Shown here: positions 27,159-35,344 of the stretch, one piece after another
Position numbering within the stretch: position 1 is the stretch's first letter
How the letters are laid out: every line of letters begins with the position of its first letter
Assembly: GCA_963797635.1 (NCBI GenBank)
Contig: CAWCPZ010000011.1
Span: forward strand, 372,001 to 436,000
Direction of reading: 5' to 3'
Length of the DNA stretch: 64,000 nucleotides
Origin: JAOUEA01 sp963797635
Lineage (GTDB): Bacteria > Actinomycetota > UBA4738 > HRBIN12
The notes under the pieces: generated by a model
Database searches by the model: none
Told to the model about the DNA's origin: nothing
The model's input: only the letters and a program-made list of their open reading frames with translations
Made by a program: the position numbers and the translations under genes

Positions 27159-28962
27159 CGACATCCTCCTTGGTCGTGGCGGGTTCGGCGGCCTTCGGCG
27201 GGTGCGCCAGACGGATGCCGAGCTCGCGAAGTTGGTCCTCGTCCACCGGGGCGGGAGCGCCGGTGAGCGGGTCGCCGCCCGACTGGGATTTCGGGAACGC
27301 GATGACGTCGCGGATCGCGTCCTTGCCCGCCATGATCATCACGAGGCGGTCGACCCCCATCGCGATCCCGCCGTGCGGCGGCGCGCCGAGCCGGAGCGCC
27401 CCGATCAGGTGACCGAACTCGTCGTCGATCTGTTCGGCGGTGAGTCCGAGGTTCTCGAAGATCCGTCGTTGGACGTCGGCCTGGTGGATCCGGATGCTGC
27501 CGCCGCCGATCTCGAACCCGTTCAGCACCAGGTCGTAGGCTCGAGCCTTCGCGGTCTCGGGCGTCAGGTCATCGCCGGCCGGGGAGGTGAACGGGTGATG
27601 CACCGACACCCAGCGGCCCTCCTCGTCGCTCCATTCGAACAGCGGCGGCTCGACCATCCAGCAGAACGTCCAGGCGTTCTCGGGGATGAGGTCGAGTCTG
27701 ACGGCAAGGTCGCGCCGAAGGCCGTCGAGGGCCACGTTGGCCCGGTCGGTGCGGTCGGCAACGATGCACACCAGGTCGCCTTCAGCGGCCCCGGTCGCGG
27801 CCACGATGCCGGCGATCTCTTCAGGGCTCAGGAACTTCTCCACCGGCGACCGGACCGCGCCGTCGGCTTCGACGACGAGCCACACGAGGCCGGCGGCGCC
27901 ACGGCCCTTGGCCTCTTCGATCAGCTTGTCGAGCTCCTTGCGCGAGAACGACCCCGCGCCCGGCGCCGCCAGGGCCTTGATCGCACCCCCGTCGGCCAGC
28001 ACCTTCGCGAACGCGTTGAACCCCGTCCGGGCGAACACCGGCCCGAGATCCACCAGCTCCATGCCGTATCGGAGGTCAGGCTTGTCCGATCCGTACCGCT
28101 GCATCATCTCGGCGTAGGTCATGCGCGGGAACGGCACGGCCACCTCGACCCCCGCGATGTCCTGCACGATCCGCGCGTACAGCGGCTCGATCAGGGCGAT
28201 CAGGTCCTCTTCGGTGACGAAGCTCATCTCCACGTCGAGTTGGGTGAACTCGAACCCGCGATCGGCGCGCGAGGCCTCGTCGCGGAGGCAACGCACGATC
28301 TGGTAGTACCGGTCCTGGCCGCCCACCATCAGCATCTGCTTCAGCTGTTGGGGCGACTGCGGCAGCGCGTAGAACGTGCCCGGCTGCAGGCGGCTCGGCA
28401 CCAGGAAGTCGCGCGAACCCTCCGGGGTGCTGCGCGTCAGCAAGGGGGTCTCGATCTCGACGAACCCCAGCCCGTCCATGTGCTCCCGCATCAGCTGCAC
28501 GATGCGGGCACGCATCGCCAGCACCTTCGTCATCTCGGGCCGGCGCAGGTCGAGGTAGCGGTAGGTGAGCCGGAGGTCCTCGCCCACCTCGATGCGGTCC
28601 TCGATCGGGAACGGCGGCGTCTCGGACGGGTTCAGCACCTCGAGCTCGGCCGCGACGACCTCGACCTCACCGGTGGCGAGTTCGGGGTTCTGCATGCCGT
28701 CGGGACGGGCGCGCACCGTGCCGGTCACCCGGACGACGTCCTCGCCCCCCAGTTTCTGGGCGCCGGTGTGCGCCTCGGGAGCGTCCTCGGGATGGAACAC
28801 GACCTGCACCACGCCGTGGCGGTCGCGAAGGTCGATGAAGGTGACGCCGCCGTGATCGCGGCGGTGCGCCACCCAGCCGCACAGGGTCACCTCGGCCCCG
28901 GCGTCGGCGGCACGCAGTTCGCCGCAGGCGTGGGTTCGCATGGTGGTTCGCATCGTGGTCAT
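27151..28962 (-). CDS. aspS: Aspartyl-tRNA synthetase, bacterial type (probably non-discriminating)
   Basis: The 603-residue enzyme has an N-terminal OB anticodon-binding domain (CGWVAHRRDHGGVTFIDLRD), the class II core (RYLDLRRPEM, FYALPQSPQQLKQMLMVGG, FEFTQLDVEMSF), the GAD insertion of bacterial AspRS, and motif 3 GIAMGVDRLVMIMAG. His37 occupies the position that is His in the non-discriminating P. aeruginosa enzyme and Leu in E. coli, so it may also charge tRNA(Asn). The ATG lies one base after the hisS stop. Confidence 0.96.
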   Translation of the reverse strand: MTTMRTTMRTHACGELRAADAGAEVTLCGWVAHRRDHGGVTFIDLRDRHGVVQVVFHPEDAPEAHTGAQKLGGEDVVRVTGTVRARPDGMQNPELATGEVEVVAAELEVLNPSETPPFPIEDRIEVGEDLRLTYRYLDLRRPEMTKVLAMRARIVQLMREHMDGLGFVEIETPLLTRSTPEGSRDFLVPSRLQPGTFYALPQSPQQLKQMLMVGGQDRYYQIVRCLRDEASRADRGFEFTQLDVEMSFVTEEDLIALIEPLYARIVQDIAGVEVAVPFPRMTYAEMMQRYGSDKPDLRYGMELVDLGPVFARTGFNAFAKVLADGGAIKALAAPGAGSFSRKELDKLIEEAKGRGAAGLVWLVVEADGAVRSPVEKFLSPEEIAGIVAATGAAEGDLVCIVADRTDRANVALDGLRRDLAVRLDLIPENAWTFCWMVEPPLFEWSDEEGRWVSVHHPFTSPAGDDLTPETAKARAYDLVLNGFEIGGGSIRIHQADVQRRIFENLGLTAEQIDDEFGHLIGALRLGAPPHGGIAMGVDRLVMIMAGKDAIRDVIAFPKSQSGGDPLTGAPAPVDEDQLRELGIRLAHPPKAAEPATTKEDVDG

Positions 28963-28963
28963 C

Positions 28964-30244
28964 TCATCCGATCCAGTCGTCGAGTCGCGTGAGCCATCGG
29001 GACACCTCGCCGGCGGGGACCGTCTTCTGGATGCCGTCCGCGAGGCGTCGCAGGGTCACGACCCCCTCGGCGAGCTCGCGCTCCCCGATGATCGCGACGA
29101 ACGCGGCGCCCGAGCGGTCGGCCTGCTTCAGCTGGGCCTTCAACGGACGTTCCTCGAACGCCCGCACCGCCGGCACCCCGGCATCCCGCAGGATCTCCAC
29201 CAGGCGCCGACCTTCCGTCTGCGACCGGTCCCCGATCGCCACCACGAAACAGCGAGGGGTGCGAGCGGCCGGCACGGGGACCCCCTCGCCCTCCATGGCC
29301 AGGAGGACGCGATCCAGTCCCATGGCGAAGCCGACCCCGGGCGTGGGCTGGCCGCCGAGCTGCTCGGCGAGCCCGTCGTAGCGGCCGCCGGCGTTGATGG
29401 TGCCGGCCTTGTTCTCGGCGAGCACGCCCGAGATCCACTCGAACGCCGTGCGGGTGTAGTAGTCGAGGCCCCTCACCAATCGCGGGTCGAGCTCGTAGGG
29501 CACGCCGGCCTCGTCGAGCCCGGCGCGGACCGCCACGAAGTGCTGGGCGCAGGGCTCGCACAAGCGGTCGGCGATCGTGGGCGCCGCGAGCACGAAGTCC
29601 TTCTCTCCGTCGACCTTGCAGTCGAACACCCGCAGGGGGTTCTTCTCCAGGCGCTCGCGACAGTCGCGGTCGAGCTGATCGCGGAACGGCTCGAAGTAGG
29701 CGACGAGTTCCGCCCGGTAGGCGGGGCGGCACACCTCGTCTCCGATCGAGTTGAGGTGCAGCACCACGTCGCGCAGCCCCCGTTCGCGCAGGTAGCGGTC
29801 GCCCATCGTGATCACCTCGATGTCGGCGCCCGGGGCCTCGACGCCCAGGACCTCGACGTCGAACTGGCGGAACTCCCGCAGGCGACCGGCCTGGGGACGG
29901 CCATGGCGGAACTCGTTGGCGACCGCGTACGCTCGCCACGGGGCCCCCAGCGCCTGCGCGCGATCGAGCCAGGCTCGCACGACACCGGCCGTGCTCTCCG
30001 GACGGAGCGTCACCGAACGACCGCCCTTGTCCTCGAACGTGTACATCTCCTTGGTCACCACGTCGGAGGTGTCGCCGGACGTGCGCGCGAACACCTCGGT
30101 GTCCTCGAACGTCGGCGTCTCGACGTACCGGAAGCCGAAGAGCCGCGCCAGCTCGTGGGCGGCCTCGTACAGGCCGAGCATCGCGTCGGAGCGGTCCGGC
30201 AGCAGGTCCTGGGTGCCGCGGGGCGGCGCGAGGTCGGTGCCCAT
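28964..30244 (-). CDS. hisS: Histidyl-tRNA synthetase
   Basis: The 426-residue class II synthetase starts APPRGTQDLLPDRSDAM. It contains motif 2 (TLRPESTAGVVRAWLDRA, where Gly is more usual than Ser), the histidine A motif LVRGLDYYTRTAFEW, GGRYDGLAEQLGG, and motif 3 GVGFAMGLDRVLLAM. The C-terminal anticodon domain ends GVVTLRRLADGIQKTVPAGE. The ATG overlaps the preceding stop as TGATG; an apparent in-frame extension upstream lies wholly inside the metallo-hydrolase gene and is not real. Confidence 0.96.
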   Translation of the reverse strand: MGTDLAPPRGTQDLLPDRSDAMLGLYEAAHELARLFGFRYVETPTFEDTEVFARTSGDTSDVVTKEMYTFEDKGGRSVTLRPESTAGVVRAWLDRAQALGAPWRAYAVANEFRHGRPQAGRLREFRQFDVEVLGVEAPGADIEVITMGDRYLRERGLRDVVLHLNSIGDEVCRPAYRAELVAYFEPFRDQLDRDCRERLEKNPLRVFDCKVDGEKDFVLAAPTIADRLCEPCAQHFVAVRAGLDEAGVPYELDPRLVRGLDYYTRTAFEWISGVLAENKAGTINAGGRYDGLAEQLGGQPTPGVGFAMGLDRVLLAMEGEGVPVPAARTPRCFVVAIGDRSQTEGRRLVEILRDAGVPAVRAFEERPLKAQLKQADRSGAAFVAIIGERELAEGVVTLRRLADGIQKTVPAGEVSRWLTRLDDWIG

Positions 30245-30867
30245 CAGACCAACTCCTGCAGGAACGGGTTGGAGGCGCGCTCCCGGCCCACGGTGGTGTC
30301 GGGTCCGTGCCCCGGCAGCACCGGCAGCGCATCGGGCAACGTGAGGAACCGTCGCAGGCTGGCCTGCATCGCGCCGGGATCGCTGTTCGGCAGATCCGAC
30401 CGGCCGATCGAGCCGGCGAACACCAGGTCGCCGGCGAACAGCACGACGTCGCCGTCCACCCGGAAGGAACAGTGCCCGGGCGTGTGACCGGGCGTGTGCA
30501 TGACCTCCAGGGAGCAGCCCGCGAACCGAAGCACGTCGCCATCGGCGATCGTCCGCAGGTCCTTCACCGGGGTGAGCGGGTTGTCGAAGCCTGCGTTCCA
30601 AGCGATCTCGTCGGTGAAGGCCACGGCGTCGGCCTCGTGCACGAAGACCGGGAGCTCACCGGCGAAGTCGCCGGCGGCCGCGGCGTGATCGACGTGCGCG
30701 TGGGTCGCCAGGATCGCGACCGGGGTCTTGCCGGCGGCTCGGAGCATCGCGTGCACGGCCTCCGGCTCGAACCCGGGGTCGACCACCACGGCGTCGTCAC
30801 TGCCCTCGGCCGAGAGCAGCCAGCAGTTCGTCCCGTAGGGGTTCGCGTTGAAGACCTGGAGCCACAT
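30244..30867 (-). CDS. Metallo-beta-lactamase-fold hydrolase (glyoxalase II-like)
   Basis: The 207-residue protein has the full dimetal site: ATHAHVDH, HTPGHTPGH, VLFAGDLVFAGSIGRSD and PVLPGHGPDT. The opening FNANPYGTNCWLLSAEGSD is typical of the YcbL/glyoxalase II branch, which hydrolyses thioesters such as S-lactoylglutathione or related compounds. Actinobacteria use mycothiol, so the natural thiol is unclear. It precedes hisS as in mycobacteria. Confidence 0.9.
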   Translation of the reverse strand: MWLQVFNANPYGTNCWLLSAEGSDDAVVVDPGFEPEAVHAMLRAAGKTPVAILATHAHVDHAAAAGDFAGELPVFVHEADAVAFTDEIAWNAGFDNPLTPVKDLRTIADGDVLRFAGCSLEVMHTPGHTPGHCSFRVDGDVVLFAGDLVFAGSIGRSDLPNSDPGAMQASLRRFLTLPDALPVLPGHGPDTTVGRERASNPFLQELV

Positions 30868-30907
30868 CAGGCGGTCATGCTAACGGACCACCTCGGGAGC
30901 CCATGGG

Positions 30908-31354
30908 TCAGAGCAGGTCCGCGTCCAGGATCAGCGTGAACGGACCGTCGTTGGTGAGCTCGACCTCCATGTCGGCGCCGAACACCCCACGCTCGACCGG
31001 TACCCCGTGCGCCTCGAGGGCCACGGCGAAGGCCTCGACCATGGCGGCCGCGCGTTCGGGATCCTCGGCCGGCGTCCACGACGGACGGCGGCCTTTCCGC
31101 ACGTCGCCGTACAGGGTGAACTGCGACACCACGAGCGCGGCCCCGGCGACGTCGGCGATGGCCAGGTTGGTCTTGCCGTCGGCGTCGGCGAACACGCGCA
31201 GGGTCGCCACCTTGTCGGCCAGCCTGCCGGCGTGCTCGTCGGGATCGCCGCGGCCGACGCCCACCAGCAGGAGCAGTCCACGGCCGATCTCCCCCACGGC
31301 AGCGCCGTCCACGGACACGCGAGCGCGCGCGACACGCTGCAGCACGACGCGCAT
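30908..31354 (-). CDS. dtd: D-aminoacyl-tRNA deacylase
   Basis: The 148-residue protein begins MRVVLQRVARARVSVDG. It carries the active-site motif LVVSQFTLYGD and, near the end, NDGPFTLILD with the Gly-cisPro pair that gives chiral selection. DTD removes D-amino acids and glycine from tRNA. It starts four bases before the relA stop, giving relA-dtd-hydrolase-hisS-aspS as one direction of transcription. Confidence 0.94.
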   Translation of the reverse strand: MRVVLQRVARARVSVDGAAVGEIGRGLLLLVGVGRGDPDEHAGRLADKVATLRVFADADGKTNLAIADVAGAALVVSQFTLYGDVRKGRRPSWTPAEDPERAAAMVEAFAVALEAHGVPVERGVFGADMEVELTNDGPFTLILDADLL

Positions 31355-31358
31355 GGGA

Positions 31359-33647
31359 CTAGCTGGGCACCACGCGGTAGGCGTCGTAGACGCTGTCGAC
31401 GCGCTTGGCGGCCGCGAGCACGCTGGACAGGTGCGCGATGTCGGCCAGCTCGAACGTGAACCGCAGTCGCGTGATCCGGTCCTTCCCGGTGGAACTGGTG
31501 GCCGCCAGGATGTTGACGTGGTTGTCCGAGAGCACGGTGGCCACGTCGGACAGCAACCGCGTGCGGTCGAGCGCCTCCACCTGGATCGCCACGGTGAACG
31601 AGGTGGGCTTGCCCTCCGACCAGGTCACCTCGATCAGGCGCTCGGGCTGCTGGCGGAGCGACTTCACGTTCGGACAGTCGGTGCGATGCACGCTGACCCC
31701 TTGGCCCCGGGTGACGAACCCGAGGATCTCATCGCCCGGCACCGGCGTGCAGCACCGGCCCAGCCGCACCCACACGTCGCCGAGCCCGCGGACCACGACG
31801 CCCTTCGAGACGTCGGCCGGCCCCAGCCGGACGGGCCGTGCGAGGGGGACCTCGATCTCGTCCTCGTCGGTGGTGCCCGAGACCGAACGCGCCACCCGCG
31901 CCACCACCGATTGCGGCGACACGTGGCCCTCCCCCACCGCGACGTACAGCGCCTCGAGGTTCGGGTACTTCAGCTCGGTGGCGACCTGGGTGAGCGAGGC
32001 TTCGGTGGCGAGCCGCTTGATGGGCAGGCGCTCCTTGCGCATCAACCGTTGGACGGCGTCGCGCCCCTGCTCCAGAGCGTCCTCGCGGCGCCCTCGCGAG
32101 AACCACTGCCGGATCTTCGACCGTGCTCGCGGCGTCTTGACGAACTGCAACCAGTCCTGCGACGGCCCCTCGCCCTGGGCCTTGGAGGTCAGGACGTCGA
32201 CGGCGTCGCCGGTCTGGAGCTCGTAGTCGAGCGGCACCAGCTTGCCCCCCACCTTGGCGCCGATCGTGCGGTGACCCACGTCGGTGTGGATGGCGTAGGC
32301 GAAGTCCACCGGCGTGGCACCGGCCGGCAGGTTCACCACGTCGCCCTTCGGCGTGAACACGAAGACCTGCCCCCCGTAGAGGTCGATCTTCAGGCCCTCC
32401 ATGAACTCCCGAGGGTCGGCCATGTCCTTCAGCCACTCCATCATCTGCCCGAGCCAGACCATGTCGGCGGCGTCCTTCGCCTGCTTGCCGCCCTCCTTGT
32501 AGCGCCAGTGCGCCGCGATGCCGAACTTGGCCGTTCGGTGCATGTCGCGGGTTCGCAGCTGGATCTCCAGCGGCTTGCCGCCCGGACCCACCACCGTGGT
32601 GTGCAGCGACTGGTACATGTTGGACTTGGGCATCGCGATGTAGTCCTTGAAGCGCCCGGGGATGGGCTTCCACAGGGAGTGGATCGCGCCGAGCGCCGCG
32701 TAGCAGTCGCGCGGTGAGTCCACCAGGATGCGCACGCCCACGAGGTCGTAGATCTCGTTGAACTCCTTGCCCCGCAACACCATCTTCTCGTAGATGGAGT
32801 ACAGGTGCTTGGGGCGGCCTTCGACCTCGGCCTTGACCCCGAGCTCTTTCAGCTTGGCGCGCGACTCGGTGGTGACCTGTTCGATCAACGCGGTGCGTTC
32901 GCCGCGGCGCGCATCGACCAGGCTCGCGATCTCGCGGTAGGGCCCGGGGTGCAGCGCCTTGAACGAGAGGTCCTCGAGCTCCCACTTCAGCTCCTGGACA
33001 CCGAGGCGATGCGCGAGCGGCGCGTAGATCTCCAGGGTCTCGGTGGCGATGCGGCGCTGCTTGGCTTCGGGGAACACGCCCAGCGTGCGCATGTTGTGCA
33101 GGCGGTCGGCGAGCTTGATCAGCAACACGCGGATGTCGCCGGCCATCGCCACGATCATCTTGCGGACGTTCTCGGCCTGCTCCTGCTCGCGCGTGCGGAA
33201 CTCGAACCGGTCGAGCTTCGTGAGGCCGTCGACGATGCGCGTGACCTCCTCGCCGAACTCCTCTTCGATCGCGACGAGCGTGACGTCGGTGTCCTCCACG
33301 GTGTCGTGGAGGAGCGCGGCCTCGAGGGTGGTGGTGTCCAGGCGCAGGTCCGCCAGGATCGCGGTGACGGCCACGGGATGTTCGATGAAGTCCTCGCCCG
33401 ACTTGCGCTTCTGCCCCTCGTGCGAGTCCTGGGCGAACATGAACGCCCGCTGGATCTCCTTCAGGTCGGCCTTCGGGTTGTAGGAGCGGACCTTCTTCAG
33501 GACCGGATCGATCAGGCTCGGCGGCCCGGAGTCACCGCGACGCAGGCGCGGGCGCGGGATGTTCGGCAGGCGTCCACCCCGCCGCGGCTGAGCCGGCGGC
33601 GCCGGTGTCTCCTGCTCGTCGAGGGTGACTTCTTCCCTGCTGTCCAC
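31359..33647 (-). CDS. relA: Bifunctional (p)ppGpp synthetase/hydrolase (Rel)
   Basis: The 762-residue Rel protein controls the stringent response. The hydrolase domain (about 60-210) has the HD pair in ALLHDTVEDTD (114-115). The synthetase domain contains YDLVGVRILVDSPRDCYAAL, GRFKDYIAMPKSNMYQSLHT and IQLRTRDMHRTAKFGIAAHW. RFKD is the RxKD motif of bifunctional enzymes. A TGS domain (VFVFTPKGDVVNLPAGATPV) and a C-terminal ACT domain (IQVEALDRTRLLSDVATVLS) follow. The first 45 residues are a basic, Pro-rich extension. It is intact over 2.3 kb. Confidence 0.96.
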   Translation of the reverse strand: MDSREEVTLDEQETPAPPAQPRRGGRLPNIPRPRLRRGDSGPPSLIDPVLKKVRSYNPKADLKEIQRAFMFAQDSHEGQKRKSGEDFIEHPVAVTAILADLRLDTTTLEAALLHDTVEDTDVTLVAIEEEFGEEVTRIVDGLTKLDRFEFRTREQEQAENVRKMIVAMAGDIRVLLIKLADRLHNMRTLGVFPEAKQRRIATETLEIYAPLAHRLGVQELKWELEDLSFKALHPGPYREIASLVDARRGERTALIEQVTTESRAKLKELGVKAEVEGRPKHLYSIYEKMVLRGKEFNEIYDLVGVRILVDSPRDCYAALGAIHSLWKPIPGRFKDYIAMPKSNMYQSLHTTVVGPGGKPLEIQLRTRDMHRTAKFGIAAHWRYKEGGKQAKDAADMVWLGQMMEWLKDMADPREFMEGLKIDLYGGQVFVFTPKGDVVNLPAGATPVDFAYAIHTDVGHRTIGAKVGGKLVPLDYELQTGDAVDVLTSKAQGEGPSQDWLQFVKTPRARSKIRQWFSRGRREDALEQGRDAVQRLMRKERLPIKRLATEASLTQVATELKYPNLEALYVAVGEGHVSPQSVVARVARSVSGTTDEDEIEVPLARPVRLGPADVSKGVVVRGLGDVWVRLGRCCTPVPGDEILGFVTRGQGVSVHRTDCPNVKSLRQQPERLIEVTWSEGKPTSFTVAIQVEALDRTRLLSDVATVLSDNHVNILAATSSTGKDRITRLRFTFELADIAHLSSVLAAAKRVDSVYDAYRVVPS

Positions 33648-33711
33648 GTGCTGCCTCCCGTACGGCCAGTGTACGGGGGCGAAGCCGGGTGGAGCGGGAC
33701 GCCGTGCGCGG

Positions 33712-34233
33712 TCAGTACGTGATCAGGGTGTGGAACTCGTGGTCCTTGATCTTCTCGCGACCCTTGAGGAACTCGAGTTCGATCATGCACGCGATGCCGC
33801 ACACGTTGCCGCCCGCCTGCTCGACCAGGGACGCGGCAGCGGCCGCGGTGCCCCCGGTGGCCAGGACGTCGTCGACGATCAGGACGCGCTCCCCCGGCTT
33901 GATGCCGTCGCGATGCAGCTCGATCGTGGCGGTGCCGTACTCGAGCTCGTACTCCTCGGCGATCGTCTCGGACGGGAGCTTGCCCGCCTTGCGGATGGGC
34001 ACGAAGCCGGCCCCGAAGTGGTAGGCAACCGGCGAGGCCAGGATGAACCCCCGCGCCTCGATGCCCACCACCTTGTCGACGTTGCCGCGGCCGAAGTGCA
34101 CCACGATCAGGTCGGTGATCGTGGAGAACGCGATCGGGTCGGCCAGCACCGGGGTGATGTCCTTGAACACGATGCCCGGCTCCGGGAAGTCGGGCACGTC
34201 GCGGATCAGGGCCTTGATCTCCTCGATCTCCAC
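33712..34233 (-). CDS. apt: Adenine phosphoribosyltransferase
   Basis: The 173-residue enzyme salvages adenine to AMP with PRPP. The PRPP-binding motif is VLIVDDVLATGGTAAAA. The N-terminal DVPDFPEPGIVFKDITPVLA and VGIEARGFILASPVAY are APT signatures. Start is GTG. It lies between secF and relA, its normal place in actinobacteria and many other bacteria. Between it and relA a CCCGTAC/GTACGGG hairpin (33657-33677) is seen. Confidence 0.95.
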   Translation of the reverse strand: MEIEEIKALIRDVPDFPEPGIVFKDITPVLADPIAFSTITDLIVVHFGRGNVDKVVGIEARGFILASPVAYHFGAGFVPIRKAGKLPSETIAEEYELEYGTATIELHRDGIKPGERVLIVDDVLATGGTAAAAASLVEQAGGNVCGIACMIELEFLKGREKIKDHEFHTLITY

Positions 34234-34237
34234 CGGC

Positions 34238-35344
34238 TCACCTCCGCTTCCGCTTGGCCGGCGGACGCTTCTTGTTCTTCGGCCTGGGCTTCGACGACGC
34301 TCCGACCCGCGCGGTGGTGGCCTGCGCGGCAGCGTCGGACGTGCTCGCCGCGGCCACCGTGCTCGGGGCAGGCTCGGTGGTGGCCGTCCGGGTGCGCGCG
34401 GTGCGGCGGGCCTCGATCTGCTGGTAACGCTTGTCGCGCTTCTTCAGCATCGTGAGCACCGGGGCGGCGATGAAGATCGAGGAGTAGGCGCCGGTCGCCA
34501 CCCCGATGAACATCGCGAACGCGAAGTCCTTCAGGGTGTCTCCGCCGAAGAGCAGCAGCGACAGGATCGGCAGCAGGACCACCAGCGAGGTGTTCACCGA
34601 CCGCATGAAGGTCTGGTTCAGCGACAGGTCGACCACGCCGTCGTAGCCGAGCTTGGAGACCAGCGCGCTGGACTCGGTGTTCTCCCGGATCTTGTCGTAG
34701 ATCACGACGGTGTCGTACAGCGAGAACCCGAGGATCGTGAGGATGGCGATGACGGTCTCGGGCGTGACCTCGCGGCCCACCAAGGCGTAGACGCCGATCG
34801 TGATCAATACGTCGTGGAGCAGCGCGATGATGGCGCCGACGGCCATCTTCCACTCGAACCGGAACGAGATGTAGATCATGATCGCGATCAGCACGACCAC
34901 CAGCCCGAACAGCGCCTTGCGCGAGATCTCGGCGCCCCACGTGGGCCCGATGTCCTGGATGCTGACCTCGGTGACCGTGACCCCGGCCTGCTTCGCGAGG
35001 GCAGCTGATGAGCGCATCGGCTCTCGACAGCGCCGGCCAGGGTCTCGGTGCGGATCGAGACCGTGTCGCCGTTGACGATCTGCACCTCGGCGTCGGGCCG
35101 GCCGTTGTCGGCGAGGATGCCGCTGATGTCTTCCGCGGTGGCGTCCGACTGCAGCGGGTAGGAGATCTGCGCGCCGCCCTCGAAGTCGATCGACAGGTTC
35201 AAGCCCACCGCGGACGATGAAGCCCGCGATGCCCAGCAGGATGACGACGCCCGAGATCGTGAACCACAGCCGCTTGCGCTCGACGAACCGGAAGTGCGGG
35301 ATCGTGTGGCCGCGATAGGTCTCGCTCAGGTGGTGGAGGTTCAC
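34238..35344 (-). CDS. secF: Protein export membrane protein SecF (apparent frameshifts)
   Basis: SecF pairs with SecD to pull preproteins across the membrane with the proton gradient. The first helix (LWFTISGVVILLGIAGFIVR) is followed by a shift near 35210 into GLNLSIDFEGGAQISYPLQS, and two further shifts near 35025 and 35005 lead to ADALISALAKQAGVTVTEV. The remaining helices are intact: LLHDVLITIGVYALVGREVT, LGFSLYDTVVIYDKIRENTE and DFAFAMFIGVATGAYSSIFI. All three shifts are one extra base, so the total stays in frame (about 367 residues). The C-terminal 70 residues are Ala/Thr-rich and end in a strongly basic tail. GTG start, GTGA overlap with secD. Confidence 0.9.
   Translation of the reverse strand: MNLHHLSETYRGHTIPHFRFVERKRLWFTISGVVILLGIAGFIVRGGLEPVDRLRGRRADLLPAAVGRHRGRHQRHPRRQRPARRRGADRQRRHGLDPHRDPGRRCREPMRSSAALAKQAGVTVTEVSIQDIGPTWGAEISRKALFGLVVVLIAIMIYISFRFEWKMAVGAIIALLHDVLITIGVYALVGREVTPETVIAILTILGFSLYDTVVIYDKIRENTESSALVSKLGYDGVVDLSLNQTFMRSVNTSLVVLLPILSLLLFGGDTLKDFAFAMFIGVATGAYSSIFIAAPVLTMLKKRDKRYQQIEARRTARTRTATTEPAPSTVAAASTSDAAAQATTARVGASSKPRPKNKKRPPAKRKRR

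Noticed and set aside
30245..30601. N-terminal extension of HisRS by about 120 residues
   Set aside because: The extension is out-of-frame metallo-hydrolase sequence. The ATG at 30244 follows directly in TGATG style and begins with the conserved RGTQDL region.
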